This document shows positions 18,659 to 27,205 of a DNA stretch of 64,000 nucleotides, piece by piece. The translations under genes and the position numbers were made by a program. The DNA comes from Flavobacterium circumlabens (lineage in GTDB: Bacteria > Bacteroidota > Bacteroidia > Flavobacteriales > Flavobacteriaceae). The notes under the pieces are model-generated. The model was not told where the DNA came from. It saw only the letters and a program-made list of their open reading frames with translations, and did not search any database. The stretch lies in assembly GCF_004345565.1 (NCBI RefSeq), contig NZ_SLWA01000007.1:62001-126000 (forward strand), written 5' to 3'. Within the stretch, counting starts at the first letter, position 1. Every line of letters begins with the position of its first letter.

Positions 18659-19681
18659 ATGAATAAAGTAGTTGCATTCGGCGAAATTATGTTGCGTCTT
18701 TCGACAGAGAGACACCTGCGTTTTTCACAGGCAAAAGAGTTTGGGGCTTCTTATGGAGGCGGCGAATTTAACGTTTGTGTTTCACTGGCAAATTATGGTA
18801 TAAATGCAGAGTTTGTGACCAGATTGCCTGAAAACGAAATTGGGGCTTCTGCCTTAAAGGAAATGCGAAAAATGAACGTAGAGTCTAAAAACATTGTTTT
18901 TGGAGGCGAACGTTTAGGAATCTATTTTCTGGAAACCGGAGCAGGAACACGCGGCAGTAATGTGGTTTACGACCGTGCGCACAGTTCTATGGCAACTATT
19001 CAGAAAGGAAGTATTGACTGGGAAAAAGTTTTAGAAGGGGCCAGCTGGTTTCACTGGAGCGGAATCACTCCGGCGATTTCAGAGAGTGCTGCCGAAGCTT
19101 GCCTGGAAGCTATAAAAGTAGCCCACAAAAAGGGAATCACCATTTCATGTGACTTAAATTACCGATCAAAATTATGGCAATATGGCAAAACACCAAGCGA
19201 TGTAATGCCCGAAATGCTGCAATACAGTAATGTAATTCTTGGGGATATTGATACGGCGTATTTTATGTTGGGAATTCCGAAAGTAAATCCCAATTATCAG
19301 GACGAAAAATCACTTCCGGTTTTGTACACTAAATTATTCGAACTGATTCCGAATTTAAAAATTGCGGCCTCAACGCTTCGTTATTCTGTAAGTGCCTCGC
19401 ACCAACGAATCGGTGGCGTTTTGTTTGACGGAAAAGCAATTTATCAGGCTGCTGTAAAAGAAGTTACTCCGGTCATAGACCGTGTAGGCAGTGGTGATGC
19501 TTTTATGGGCGGATTGATTTATGGTTTGTCAGAATATGAGAATAATAACCAGAGAGCTTTAGATTTTGCGGTTGCAGCTTGTTGTTTAAAACATACCATT
19601 GCCGGGGATTACAATTTGGTGACACTAAAAGAAGTTGAAAATATGCTGGATGGCGATTCTGCCGGACTGGTATCAAGATAA
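18659..19681 (+). CDS. kdgK: 2-keto-3-deoxygluconate kinase (KdgK)
   Basis: A 340-residue sugar kinase of the PfkB family. The N-terminal VVAFGEIMLRLS, the sugar-binding GGGEFNVCVSLANYG near residue 33 and the C-terminal DRVGSGDAFMGG near residue 273, with the catalytic aspartate and anion hole, are all intact. KdgK phosphorylates 2-keto-3-deoxygluconate to the 6-phosphate, the point where the Uxa and Kdu branches meet. It is followed 10 bases later by the aldolase gene kdgA. No LacI-type operator is visible in front of it. Confidence 0.94.
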   Translation: MNKVVAFGEIMLRLSTERHLRFSQAKEFGASYGGGEFNVCVSLANYGINAEFVTRLPENEIGASALKEMRKMNVESKNIVFGGERLGIYFLETGAGTRGSNVVYDRAHSSMATIQKGSIDWEKVLEGASWFHWSGITPAISESAAEACLEAIKVAHKKGITISCDLNYRSKLWQYGKTPSDVMPEMLQYSNVILGDIDTAYFMLGIPKVNPNYQDEKSLPVLYTKLFELIPNLKIAASTLRYSVSASHQRIGGVLFDGKAIYQAAVKEVTPVIDRVGSGDAFMGGLIYGLSEYENNNQRALDFAVAACCLKHTIAGDYNLVTLKEVENMLDGDSAGLVSR

Positions 19682-19691
19682 TAAGTATAAA

Positions 19692-20363
19692 ATGGCAAAA
19701 TATTCAAGAATTGAAGTGGCTTCGCAAATGAAAGAAAACGGAATGGTTCCGTTGTTTTTTCATTCTGATATCGAAGTGAGCAAAAAAGTACTGAAGGCCT
19801 GTTATGACGGAGGTTCCAGATTAATGGAATTTACGAGCCGAGGTGATTTTGCTTTTGAAGTATTCGGAGCTTTAAATAAATACGCTTTGACTGAATTACC
19901 GGGAATGATGTTAGGTGTAGGATCAGTGACAGATGCTGCTGCTGCGTCTTTATACATGCAGTTGGGAGCCAATTTTATTGTAACCCCCGTGTTTAGGGAA
20001 GATATTGCAATTGCCTGTAACCGTCGTAAAGTATTGTGGTCACCAGGCTGCGGAACGCTGACGGAAATTGCCAGAGCAGAAGAGTTAGGTTGTGAAATCG
20101 TAAAATTATTCCCCGGGGATATTTATGGCCCGGAGTTTATAAAAGCCGTAAAAGGACCTTGCCCGTGGACGAGTATTATGCCAACAGGAGGTGTTTTACC
20201 CACTGTAGAAAGTCTTACTTCCTGGATTGGCGCAGGCGCATTTTGTGTGGGCTTGGGTTCGCAATTAATTTCAAAAGAGATACTCGATAACAATGATTTT
20301 GACGGCTTGAAAACGAAAGTGAGTCAGGTGCTGGAGATCATCAAAAATATTAAAAATAAATAA
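19692..20363 (+). CDS. kdgA: KDPG aldolase (KdgA/Eda)
   Basis: A 223-residue protein from ATG 19692; earlier starts in the same frame would overlap kdgK and give a non-family N-terminus. It is a class I aldolase that splits 2-keto-3-deoxy-6-phosphogluconate into pyruvate and glyceraldehyde-3-phosphate. Family features are LMEFTSRGD near residue 45, GVGSVTDAAAA near 76, a Schiff-base lysine in CEIVKLFPGD near 138, and IMPTGGVLP near 164. It forms a two-gene operon with kdgK. Confidence 0.94.
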   Translation: MAKYSRIEVASQMKENGMVPLFFHSDIEVSKKVLKACYDGGSRLMEFTSRGDFAFEVFGALNKYALTELPGMMLGVGSVTDAAAASLYMQLGANFIVTPVFREDIAIACNRRKVLWSPGCGTLTEIARAEELGCEIVKLFPGDIYGPEFIKAVKGPCPWTSIMPTGGVLPTVESLTSWIGAGAFCVGLGSQLISKEILDNNDFDGLKTKVSQVLEIIKNIKNK

Positions 20364-20577
20364 AGGAATAATCATACCTGTTCCTTATTTGGCTTGCAAT
20401 TTTTTTAAAAGTTTTTAGATATTGTAACAGAGCATTACGCTTGCAAAATAAATCTTGTCACTCCTCACAGCAAATTTTATTTTACTCATTCAGGTGTAAT
20501 GCTTCTTTTACAATTAAAAAAAATAAAGCTAAATAAGTCTTTACTATGATTGTTTATAATGCTTTAAAGAATTTATA

Positions 20578-22041
20578 ATGGAAAAAATAAACAGATCAAA
20601 TTCGGAGTTTTCAAATAAGCTTCCAATAAAAATTGTACAATTTGGAGAAGGTAATTTCTTGAGGGCTTTTGTAGAATATGCTATTCAGAAATTAAATAAG
20701 GAAGCCGGTTTCAATGCAGGAATTGCTGTCGTACAGCCGATCGATAAAGGCCTGGTGAATATGATCAATGCTCAGGATGGTTTGTACACTTTGTTTATGA
20801 AAGGGGTGAAGAAAGGACAGGAAATTCAGGAAAAAGAATTGATTACCAATATTGTAAGAGCAATTGATCCTTATGCCTCTTTTCAGGAATATCTGGCTTT
20901 GGCCAAAGAAGAAGAGTTGGCTTTCATTATATCAAATACGACAGAAGCAGGTATTGAGTATATATCATCAGACCTTCCGACAATGCAGCCTCCGGTTTCT
21001 TTTCCGGCAAAATTAACGGTACTTTTACAAGAACGATTTAAGCATTTTAACGGAGATGAATCCAAAGGATTAACCATTATTCCTTGTGAGCTCATTAATT
21101 ATAATTCAGATACTTTAAAAGAAATTATTTTAAAATATGCAACAGAATGGAAACTGGGTCAGGACTTTATTTTCTGGCTTTTAAACAGTTGTTCATTTCA
21201 CAATACTTTAGTAGACAGAATTGTTCCGGGATATCCAAAAGATCAGATTGAAGAATACAACAGTCAATTGTCGTATAAAGATGATTTGATTGTAAGTGCA
21301 GAAAGTTTCTTTTTGTGGGTGATTGAAGGTGACGATGCCTTAAAAGCAAAACTTCCGTTTGAAAAAACAGATTTAGATGTAAAAATAGTGGAGGATATGC
21401 AGCCCTATCGTACCCGAAAAGTTCGAATTTTAAATGGGGCACATACCGCTATGGTTCCTTTTTCATTGCTTTATGGAAATGAAACCGTTAAAGAAACCGT
21501 TGATAATTCATTTACAGGAGATTTCGTAAACAAAGCTGTTTTTGATGAAATCAATGACACACTGAATATGGACAAAGCAGAATTAACCAGTTTTGCTGAA
21601 GAAATTCTGGACCGTTTCAGAAATCCTTTTATCAAGCACTTATTGTCTTCCATTGCTTTAAATTCAATTTCGAAATTCAAAGTACGTGTTTTGCCAAGTT
21701 TGACGGAATATGTTGCCATTCATAAAAAATTGCCGGTTCATCTGACATTTGCCTTTGCCTGTTTAATTCGTTTTTACCAGGGAACATGGAAAGGTGAAAC
21801 TTTGCCCCTGAACGACAGCGAAGATATTATTGCTTTTTTTAATGAAGTTTGGAAATCAAATGATTATAATAAAATAGCGACACTTACCTTGCAGAATAAA
21901 AATTTCTGGGATGCCGATTTAACGGCTGTTCCTTCTTTAACGGAAGCTATTGCAAAAGCATTAAAAGAAATTGATGAAAATGGTGTAGAACAAGGTTTTG
22001 CCAATTTTAAAAAAATAAATTCAGTAACTCACATACAATAG
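20578..22041 (+). CDS. uxaB: Tagaturonate reductase (UxaB)
   Basis: A 487-residue member of the long-chain mannitol dehydrogenase family. The N-terminal cofactor segment VQFGEGNFLRAF near residue 20 and the C-terminal catalytic region with KVRILNGAHTAMVPFSLL near residue 281 (Lys, Asn, His) fit UxaB. It reduces D-tagaturonate to D-altronate with NADH in the cytoplasm. It ends two bases before uxaA, with which it forms an operon. The preceding 214-base gap has no clear copy of the LacI operator. Confidence 0.94.
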   Translation: MEKINRSNSEFSNKLPIKIVQFGEGNFLRAFVEYAIQKLNKEAGFNAGIAVVQPIDKGLVNMINAQDGLYTLFMKGVKKGQEIQEKELITNIVRAIDPYASFQEYLALAKEEELAFIISNTTEAGIEYISSDLPTMQPPVSFPAKLTVLLQERFKHFNGDESKGLTIIPCELINYNSDTLKEIILKYATEWKLGQDFIFWLLNSCSFHNTLVDRIVPGYPKDQIEEYNSQLSYKDDLIVSAESFFLWVIEGDDALKAKLPFEKTDLDVKIVEDMQPYRTRKVRILNGAHTAMVPFSLLYGNETVKETVDNSFTGDFVNKAVFDEINDTLNMDKAELTSFAEEILDRFRNPFIKHLLSSIALNSISKFKVRVLPSLTEYVAIHKKLPVHLTFAFACLIRFYQGTWKGETLPLNDSEDIIAFFNEVWKSNDYNKIATLTLQNKNFWDADLTAVPSLTEAIAKALKEIDENGVEQGFANFKKINSVTHIQ

Positions 22042-22043
22042 TT

Positions 22044-23666
22044 ATGGAAACGCAAAAAAAATTAATAAAAGTTAATCCTACTGATAATGTAGCGGTAGCT
22101 TTAGTAGATCTGTTGGCTGGAGAGGTGATTAACTTTGAAGGTGAAGCTATTACAATTGAATCTGATGTAAAAATGAAGCATAAAATTGCTTTACTTCCTT
22201 TAGAAATCGGAGACAGAATTATTATGTACGGCGTTTTGGTTGGAAAATCAAGTGCCAGAATCGAAAAAGGCGGATTGCTTTCTACGGTAAATGTCAAACA
22301 CGAAAGTGATAAAGTGACCGGTAAAACGGAAACTATTGGGTGGACAAAACCCAATATCGATAAATGGAAAGACCGGACTTTTCTGGGCTATCACAGAGAA
22401 GACGGACAAGTCGGTACTGAAAATGTATGGTTGTTTTTTCCTTTGGTTTTTTGTGAAAACAGAAACATCGAAATCTTAAAAGATATCTTCGAAAAAGAGT
22501 TAATGAAGCCTAAAGAAAATGATTATCAGTTATTGCTTCGTTCTTTAGTGAAATCAGAAAGCGGTGGTGCCAGTAATGAGGCGGCTTCCAATGATTCTAA
22601 TTTATTCAATAATATTGAGGTAAAATTTATTACGCACCAGGGCGGTTGTGGCGGAATCCGTCAGGATTCGCATAGTCTGGCCAAATTACTGGCGGGATAT
22701 GTCAACAATCCAAATGTTGCGGGAGCTACGGTTTTAAGTTTGGGTTGTCAAAATCTTCAGATTCAGATTTTTAAAGATGCTTTGGATGCGATAAATCCAA
22801 ACAGTAAAAAACCTGTTTTAATTTACGATCAGCAGCAAATAGGAACTATTGAAACCATGTTGAGCAGTGTTGTAAAAGACACCTTCGAAGCTATTAAAAA
22901 AGCAAACGACATCCAAAGGACTCCTGCGCCTTTGTCTAAATTAACCATTGGTCTGGAGTGCGGTGGTTCTGACGGTTTCTCGGGAATTTCGGCTAATCCT
23001 ACCTTAGGCGTAACTTCAGATTTACTGGCCGCTTTAGGAGGAACAACCATTCTTTCTGAGTTTCCTGAATTATGCGGGGTAGAGCAGGAACTGGTCAACC
23101 GTTGTGTGGAAGATGAAAGCGGAAAGCGTTTTCTGGATTTAATGCAATGGTATGAAAAAACAGTTGTTGATGCCGGTTCAGGATTTGATATGAATCCATC
23201 TCCGGGAAATATTAAAGACGGTTTAATTACCGATGCGATGAAGTCTGCAGGAGCTGCTAAAAAAGGTGGAACTTCACCAATTACGGGTGTTTTTGATTAT
23301 GGGGAATACATCACAAAACCAGGATTAACGTTACTTTGTACGCCCGGGAATGACGTTGAATGTACCACTGCAATGGTAGGTTCCGGAGCCAATATGGTTT
23401 TGTTTACTACAGGTTTAGGAACTCCGACAGGAAACCCGATTGCACCGGTTGTAAAAATTTCGTCTAATAGTGAGTTAGCCAGAAAAATGTCCGATATTAT
23501 TGATATTGACACAGGAGGAATTATTACAGGTGAAAAATCCATAGACGAAATGGCTGATGAAATGCTGGAATTCATTATTGATGTTGCAAGTGGTACCATT
23601 AAAACCAAAGCAGCAATCTTAAACCAAAATGATTTTATTCCGTGGAAAAGAGGCGTTTCACTTTAA
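22044..23666 (+). CDS. uxaA: Altronate dehydratase (UxaA)
   Basis: A 540-residue altronate dehydratase with both the small N-terminal SAF domain (residues about 10-80) and the large catalytic domain fused, as in most UxaA proteins. It dehydrates D-altronate to 2-keto-3-deoxygluconate and needs iron. Conserved segments include THQGGCGG near residue 196, LECGGSDGFSGISANP near 306 and CTPGNDVECTTAMVGSGANM near 434. It closes the galacturonate branch and is followed by a strong terminator at 23691. Confidence 0.95.
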   Translation: METQKKLIKVNPTDNVAVALVDLLAGEVINFEGEAITIESDVKMKHKIALLPLEIGDRIIMYGVLVGKSSARIEKGGLLSTVNVKHESDKVTGKTETIGWTKPNIDKWKDRTFLGYHREDGQVGTENVWLFFPLVFCENRNIEILKDIFEKELMKPKENDYQLLLRSLVKSESGGASNEAASNDSNLFNNIEVKFITHQGGCGGIRQDSHSLAKLLAGYVNNPNVAGATVLSLGCQNLQIQIFKDALDAINPNSKKPVLIYDQQQIGTIETMLSSVVKDTFEAIKKANDIQRTPAPLSKLTIGLECGGSDGFSGISANPTLGVTSDLLAALGGTTILSEFPELCGVEQELVNRCVEDESGKRFLDLMQWYEKTVVDAGSGFDMNPSPGNIKDGLITDAMKSAGAAKKGGTSPITGVFDYGEYITKPGLTLLCTPGNDVECTTAMVGSGANMVLFTTGLGTPTGNPIAPVVKISSNSELARKMSDIIDIDTGGIITGEKSIDEMADEMLEFIIDVASGTIKTKAAILNQNDFIPWKRGVSL

Positions 23667-23690
23667 GATTTTCAACATAATATAATGTAG

Positions 23691-23717
23691 AGACGCACCG
23701 CTGTGCGTCTTTTTTTT
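23691..23717 (+). terminator. Terminator after uxaA
   Basis: AGACGCAC and GTGCGTCT pair around a four-base loop and run into ten T residues, 25 bases after the uxaA stop. Similar hairpin sequences (AGACGCACAGCAGTGC...) recur at about 24103 and 24305 inside the repeat island that follows. Confidence 0.92.
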
Positions 23718-23719
23718 GT

Positions 23720-24403
23720 TTACCATGTAAGTGATGTAAGTTCATTTTAGCGTTGCGCATAATCCATTCGGCTTATATTTACTTACATCACTTATATGGT
23801 AATAGATTCGACGAAATTCGTGAAAAAAAATCTATTCAATCTTTTATCCCGATAGCTATCGGGAGTGGCAAAAAAAAAGACACAAAGCAGTGCGTGTTTT
23901 GTTGTTTTACCATATAAGTCATTAGAAGAAAATATAAGCCACAGATTGTAGTGATGTAAATGATTTTAAAAAAAAAGTTGCCACGAATTATACGATTTTA
24001 CAAGAATCTAACTCTAATAATTCGTGTAAATTGGTTTAATTCGTGGCAAAAAAATCTATTTAATCTTTTATCCCGATAGCTATCGGGAGTGGCAAAAAAA
24101 AGACGCACAGCAGTGCATCTTTTCTTGTTTTACCATGTAAGTGATGTAAGAAAATATAAGCCACAGATTGTAGTGATGTAAATGATTTAAAAATAAAGGT
24201 TGCCACGAATTACACGATTTTACACGAATCTTACTCTAATAATTCGTGGTAAAAAAATCTATTTTAATTTTTTATCCCGATAGCTATCGGGAGTGGCAAA
24301 AAAAAGACGCACAGCAGTGCGTCTCATAATATTGTTTAAGTGAATTAGAAGCTCCAGTAAAAATACCCAAAGCTAAAATGAACTTACATCACTTATGTGG
24401 TAA
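23720..24403. repeat. Intergenic repeat island bounded by inverted repeats
   Basis: This gene-free stretch is built from repeated modules. Its ends, 23720-23751 and 24372-24403, are inverted copies matching at 30 of 32 positions. The palindrome CCCGATAGCTATCGGG occurs three times (23848-23863, 24072-24087, 24276-24291), each followed by GAGTGGCAAAAAA and an AGACGCAC-type hairpin. The terminal arm also recurs inside (about 23782-23802 inverted and 24128-24150 direct). GCCACGAATTACACGATTTT-type segments appear twice. No coding frame was recognised. Confidence 0.88.
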
Positions 24404-24412
24404 AGAAATAAT

Positions 24413-25441
24413 TTAAATAGTAGTTCTCGAAGACGATTTACGAATGTGTAATTCCGGTGCGAGCACTACCTTTTTTTCGATTTTAATAGTGTCGGTTTTA
24501 TCAACTTGTTCCAGAAAAACGCGTGCTGCCATTTTCCCCATTTCAAGAGGAGACTGATCTACAGAAGTAATCGACAATTCCATGAATTTTGTGAAAGGCT
24601 CGTTACTGAAACCTGCCACACAAAACTGTTTAGGAATACTGATGTTTTTATCTTTCAATTCCTGAATAGCTCCCAAAGCAGCAAAATCACTCGATGAAAA
24701 AATAGCATCAGGCGGAGTTTTAAGCTGTAGTAAAACATTCACGGCCTCTTTTCCCGACTCTACACTACTTTTGGTGCGAATCACATATTCTTCATTAAAC
24801 GTCATTCCGTTATCCAATAGAGCTTGTTTGTAACCTAAAAACCTGTTTTTGAAAATTTCAAGAGACTGATCCCCTGAAAAATGAGCAATTTTACTGCAGC
24901 CTTCATCAATCAGGTGTTTCGTGGTAATATAACCTCCCTTAAAGTCATTGATTGTAACTGAACTGACACCATCAATATGTTTACTTCTGTCAAAAAACAC
25001 CAGAGGTACATTTTTTTCTAATACATAATGAAAAGCCCCCGTGTTTTCGTTGGCCACATCCGTAACAGACATTAATATGCCATCGACCTGCGCATCAATT
25101 AAAGTATATAGGTTTTCATTTTCTCTTTTTGGATCTTCATGGGTCTGGCAAATAATAACCTGGTAGCCGTGTGGGTGTAATTCTTCTTCAATTCCTCTGA
25201 TGACAGATGCAAAAAAGTTGCTGTCAATACGCGGAACGATAACACCTATATTGTTACTGCGACCACTTTTTAACGCCAAAGCAAGTTTATTTTGCTTGTA
25301 ATTCATTGAAGCTGCCGTTTTGATTACCAATTCACGGGTGCTCTCTTTTATTTTCGGATTGTTATTTAACGCCCGGGAAACTGTAGCAGCAGTGATATTC
25401 AATTTCTTGGCAATATCATAAATGGTTATTTTTTCGCTCAT
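24413..25441 (-). CDS. LacI family transcriptional regulator of uronate/pectin genes
   Basis: A 342-residue LacI/GalR regulator. The N-terminal helix-turn-helix reads ITIYDIAKKLNITAATVSRALN. The periplasmic-binding-protein-like sensor domain follows from about residue 60 (NNIGVIVPRIDSNFFASVI) and includes GILMSVTD and the effector-site segment FSSSDFAALGA. It is divergent from the GH28/SusCD operon and sits beside the uronate genes. The 14-bp palindrome before exuT, kduI and GH28 has the central CG typical of LacI operators, so this protein is the likely binder. The effector could be a pathway intermediate such as KDG, which is inference. Confidence 0.93.
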   Translation of the reverse strand: MSEKITIYDIAKKLNITAATVSRALNNNPKIKESTRELVIKTAASMNYKQNKLALALKSGRSNNIGVIVPRIDSNFFASVIRGIEEELHPHGYQVIICQTHEDPKRENENLYTLIDAQVDGILMSVTDVANENTGAFHYVLEKNVPLVFFDRSKHIDGVSSVTINDFKGGYITTKHLIDEGCSKIAHFSGDQSLEIFKNRFLGYKQALLDNGMTFNEEYVIRTKSSVESGKEAVNVLLQLKTPPDAIFSSSDFAALGAIQELKDKNISIPKQFCVAGFSNEPFTKFMELSITSVDQSPLEMGKMAARVFLEQVDKTDTIKIEKKVVLAPELHIRKSSSRTTI

Positions 25442-25469
25442 TCAAAAGGTTTTCAAGTTAATTACTGGA

Positions 25470-25498
25470 CAAAAGTACATTTTTTTTTTTATAACAAA
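25470..25498 (-). promoter_or_regulatory. Promoter of the LacI-family gene
   Basis: Reading leftward, -33 TTTG (25498-25495) and -7 TACTTTTG (25477-25470) are separated by 17 bases, and the start codon follows about 28 bases later. This matches the Bacteroidota consensus. Confidence 0.65.
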
Positions 25499-25505
25499 TA
25501 AAAAT

Positions 25506-25519
25506 TGTTATCGATTACC
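25506..25519. promoter_or_regulatory. Weak copy of LacI-type operator
   Basis: TGTTATCGATTACC matches the palindrome TGTAATCGATTACA at 12 of 14 positions. It lies just upstream of the -33 box of the LacI-family gene, inside the divergent region. It may allow autoregulation or looping to the operator at 25670. Confidence 0.6.
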
Positions 25520-25637
25520 ATAATTGATATCTCAAACGTTTTCAATGTTACAATCATAATAAATTATCTGTTTTTTTACATTAAGTGTAAATATACTAGA
25601 TAATAAAAATTAAATATATAAATTTTTTCTAAATAAA

Positions 25638-25683
25638 TTTGGTGCAATCAAACTATTTTTTTACTTTCGTGTAATCGATTACA
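25638..25683 (+). promoter_or_regulatory. GH28/susCD promoter with perfect LacI-type operator
   Basis: TTTG at 25638-25641, 20 bases, and TACTTTCG at 25662-25669 (one mismatch to TAnnTTTG) form the promoter. The perfect palindrome TGTAATCGATTACA at 25670-25683 follows directly. The start codon of the GH28 gene is 45 bases further on. Confidence 0.8.
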
Positions 25684-25728
25684 TAAAAGGTTGCATTTGC
25701 TGGCCTCCACTCTTAAAATAGTATATAA

Positions 25729-27168
25729 ATGATTACAAGTAAGTCTCTAACATTAAAAAATACAACTCTTTTTGGTTTTGTATTCCTGCTTTTTTTGTCG
25801 TGTGGTAAACAAGTTTCCGGTATTTCTGAAGCTAACCCCTGGAAAAAAATGGATTTAATCATAAAAAGCATGCCTGGAACCCATTTTTCTGATAAGACTT
25901 ATAATGTAAAGGATTTTGGTGCCGTATCAGACGGAAAAACTTCTAATACGCTTGCTTTTGAAAAAGCAATTAAAGAATGTGCCAAAAACGGTGGTGGTCA
26001 AGTACTTGTTCCAAACGGAAAATACCTGACAGGGCCGATTCATTTAGAGAGTAATGTGAATTTACATTTAGAAGATCAGGCAGAGATTCTTTTTAGTATA
26101 GATGCAAAAGAATATCCTTTGGTGCATACCTCCTGGGAAGGAACGGAGCTGATGAATTATTCTCCTCTTATCTATGCAAAAAACAAAACAAATGTTGCAA
26201 TAACCGGTAAAGGCACTCTTAACGGTCAGGCTAACAGCACCAACTGGTGGATTTGGTCAGGAGGTAAAAACTACGGATGGCAAAAAGGAATTCCGTCGCA
26301 AAATGATCCGACAAATCGCGATGTATTAATCGATATGGCTGAAAAAGGGGTTCCGGTTTCAGAAAGGGTTTTCGGAGAAGGGCGTTATTTACGACCTACT
26401 TTCATCGAATTCTTCGAATGTAATACGGTTTTAATTAAAGATGTTACCATTATCAATGCGCCTTTTTGGGTTATGCATCCTATAAAATCAAAAGACATGA
26501 TCATTGACGGCGTAACCGTAAACAGTCACGGACCAAATAATGACGGCTGTGATCCCGAATATTCCCAGAATATAATTATCAGAAACTGCACCTTTAATAC
26601 AGGAGACGATTGTATCGCAATCAAGTCAGGAAGAGATGCAGACGGAAGAAGAGTTGCCATTCCAAGTAAAAATATCATTGTTCAAAATTGTAAAATGATA
26701 GATGGTCACGGCGGAGTGGTTATGGGCAGTGAAATATCAGCTGGAGTCAATAATGTTTTCGTTGAAAATTGCATTATGGACAGTCCAAATCTGGACAGGG
26801 CCATCAGGATCAAAACCAATTCGAAACGCGGCGGGACAACAGAAGATATATATGTAAGGAATATTCAGGTAGGAACAGTGAGGGAATGTGTTTTGAGAGC
26901 AACGATGACCTATGACGTATATGGAGCCCAAAAAGGAAACTTTATACCTGCCATCAGAAATATAAGCCTTGAAAATATCAAAGTCAAAAACGGTGGAAAA
27001 TATGGGATTCTGGCAGATGGTTACAAAGAATCCCCGATAGAAAATATTACGTTTAAAGATGTCGTAATTGAAAAAGTAGATTCGGTCTATTCACTTAAAA
27101 ATGTTAAAAATTTAAATTTTATAAATACTTACATCAATGGAAAAAAAGTAGAATCAATTAAAAACTAA
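25729..27168 (+). CDS. GH28 polygalacturonase, lipoprotein
   Basis: A 479-residue glycoside hydrolase of family 28, which cleaves alpha-1,4 bonds between galacturonates by inversion. The N-terminus ends in a lipobox (LLFLSC, Cys near residue 26), so the enzyme is probably a lipoprotein. The beta-helix core carries NNDGCDPE near residue 267, GDDCIAIKSGRD near 290, DGHGGVVMGSE near 325 and the RIK motif near 361, so all GH28 catalytic and substrate-binding positions are present. It opens the pectin operon behind the perfect LacI-type operator, 37 bases before susC. Confidence 0.95.
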   Translation: MITSKSLTLKNTTLFGFVFLLFLSCGKQVSGISEANPWKKMDLIIKSMPGTHFSDKTYNVKDFGAVSDGKTSNTLAFEKAIKECAKNGGGQVLVPNGKYLTGPIHLESNVNLHLEDQAEILFSIDAKEYPLVHTSWEGTELMNYSPLIYAKNKTNVAITGKGTLNGQANSTNWWIWSGGKNYGWQKGIPSQNDPTNRDVLIDMAEKGVPVSERVFGEGRYLRPTFIEFFECNTVLIKDVTIINAPFWVMHPIKSKDMIIDGVTVNSHGPNNDGCDPEYSQNIIIRNCTFNTGDDCIAIKSGRDADGRRVAIPSKNIIVQNCKMIDGHGGVVMGSEISAGVNNVFVENCIMDSPNLDRAIRIKTNSKRGGTTEDIYVRNIQVGTVRECVLRATMTYDVYGAQKGNFIPAIRNISLENIKVKNGGKYGILADGYKESPIENITFKDVVIEKVDSVYSLKNVKNLNFINTYINGKKVESIKN

Positions 27169-27205
27169 AAAAAAACTATCAATTAACCAAACTATTAAAT
27201 AAGCT

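Noticed and set aside
19635..19691. Upstream start for the KDPG aldolase overlapping kdgK
   Set aside because: It would add 19 residues foreign to the family; ATG 19692 gives the normal N-terminus and a 10-base gap.
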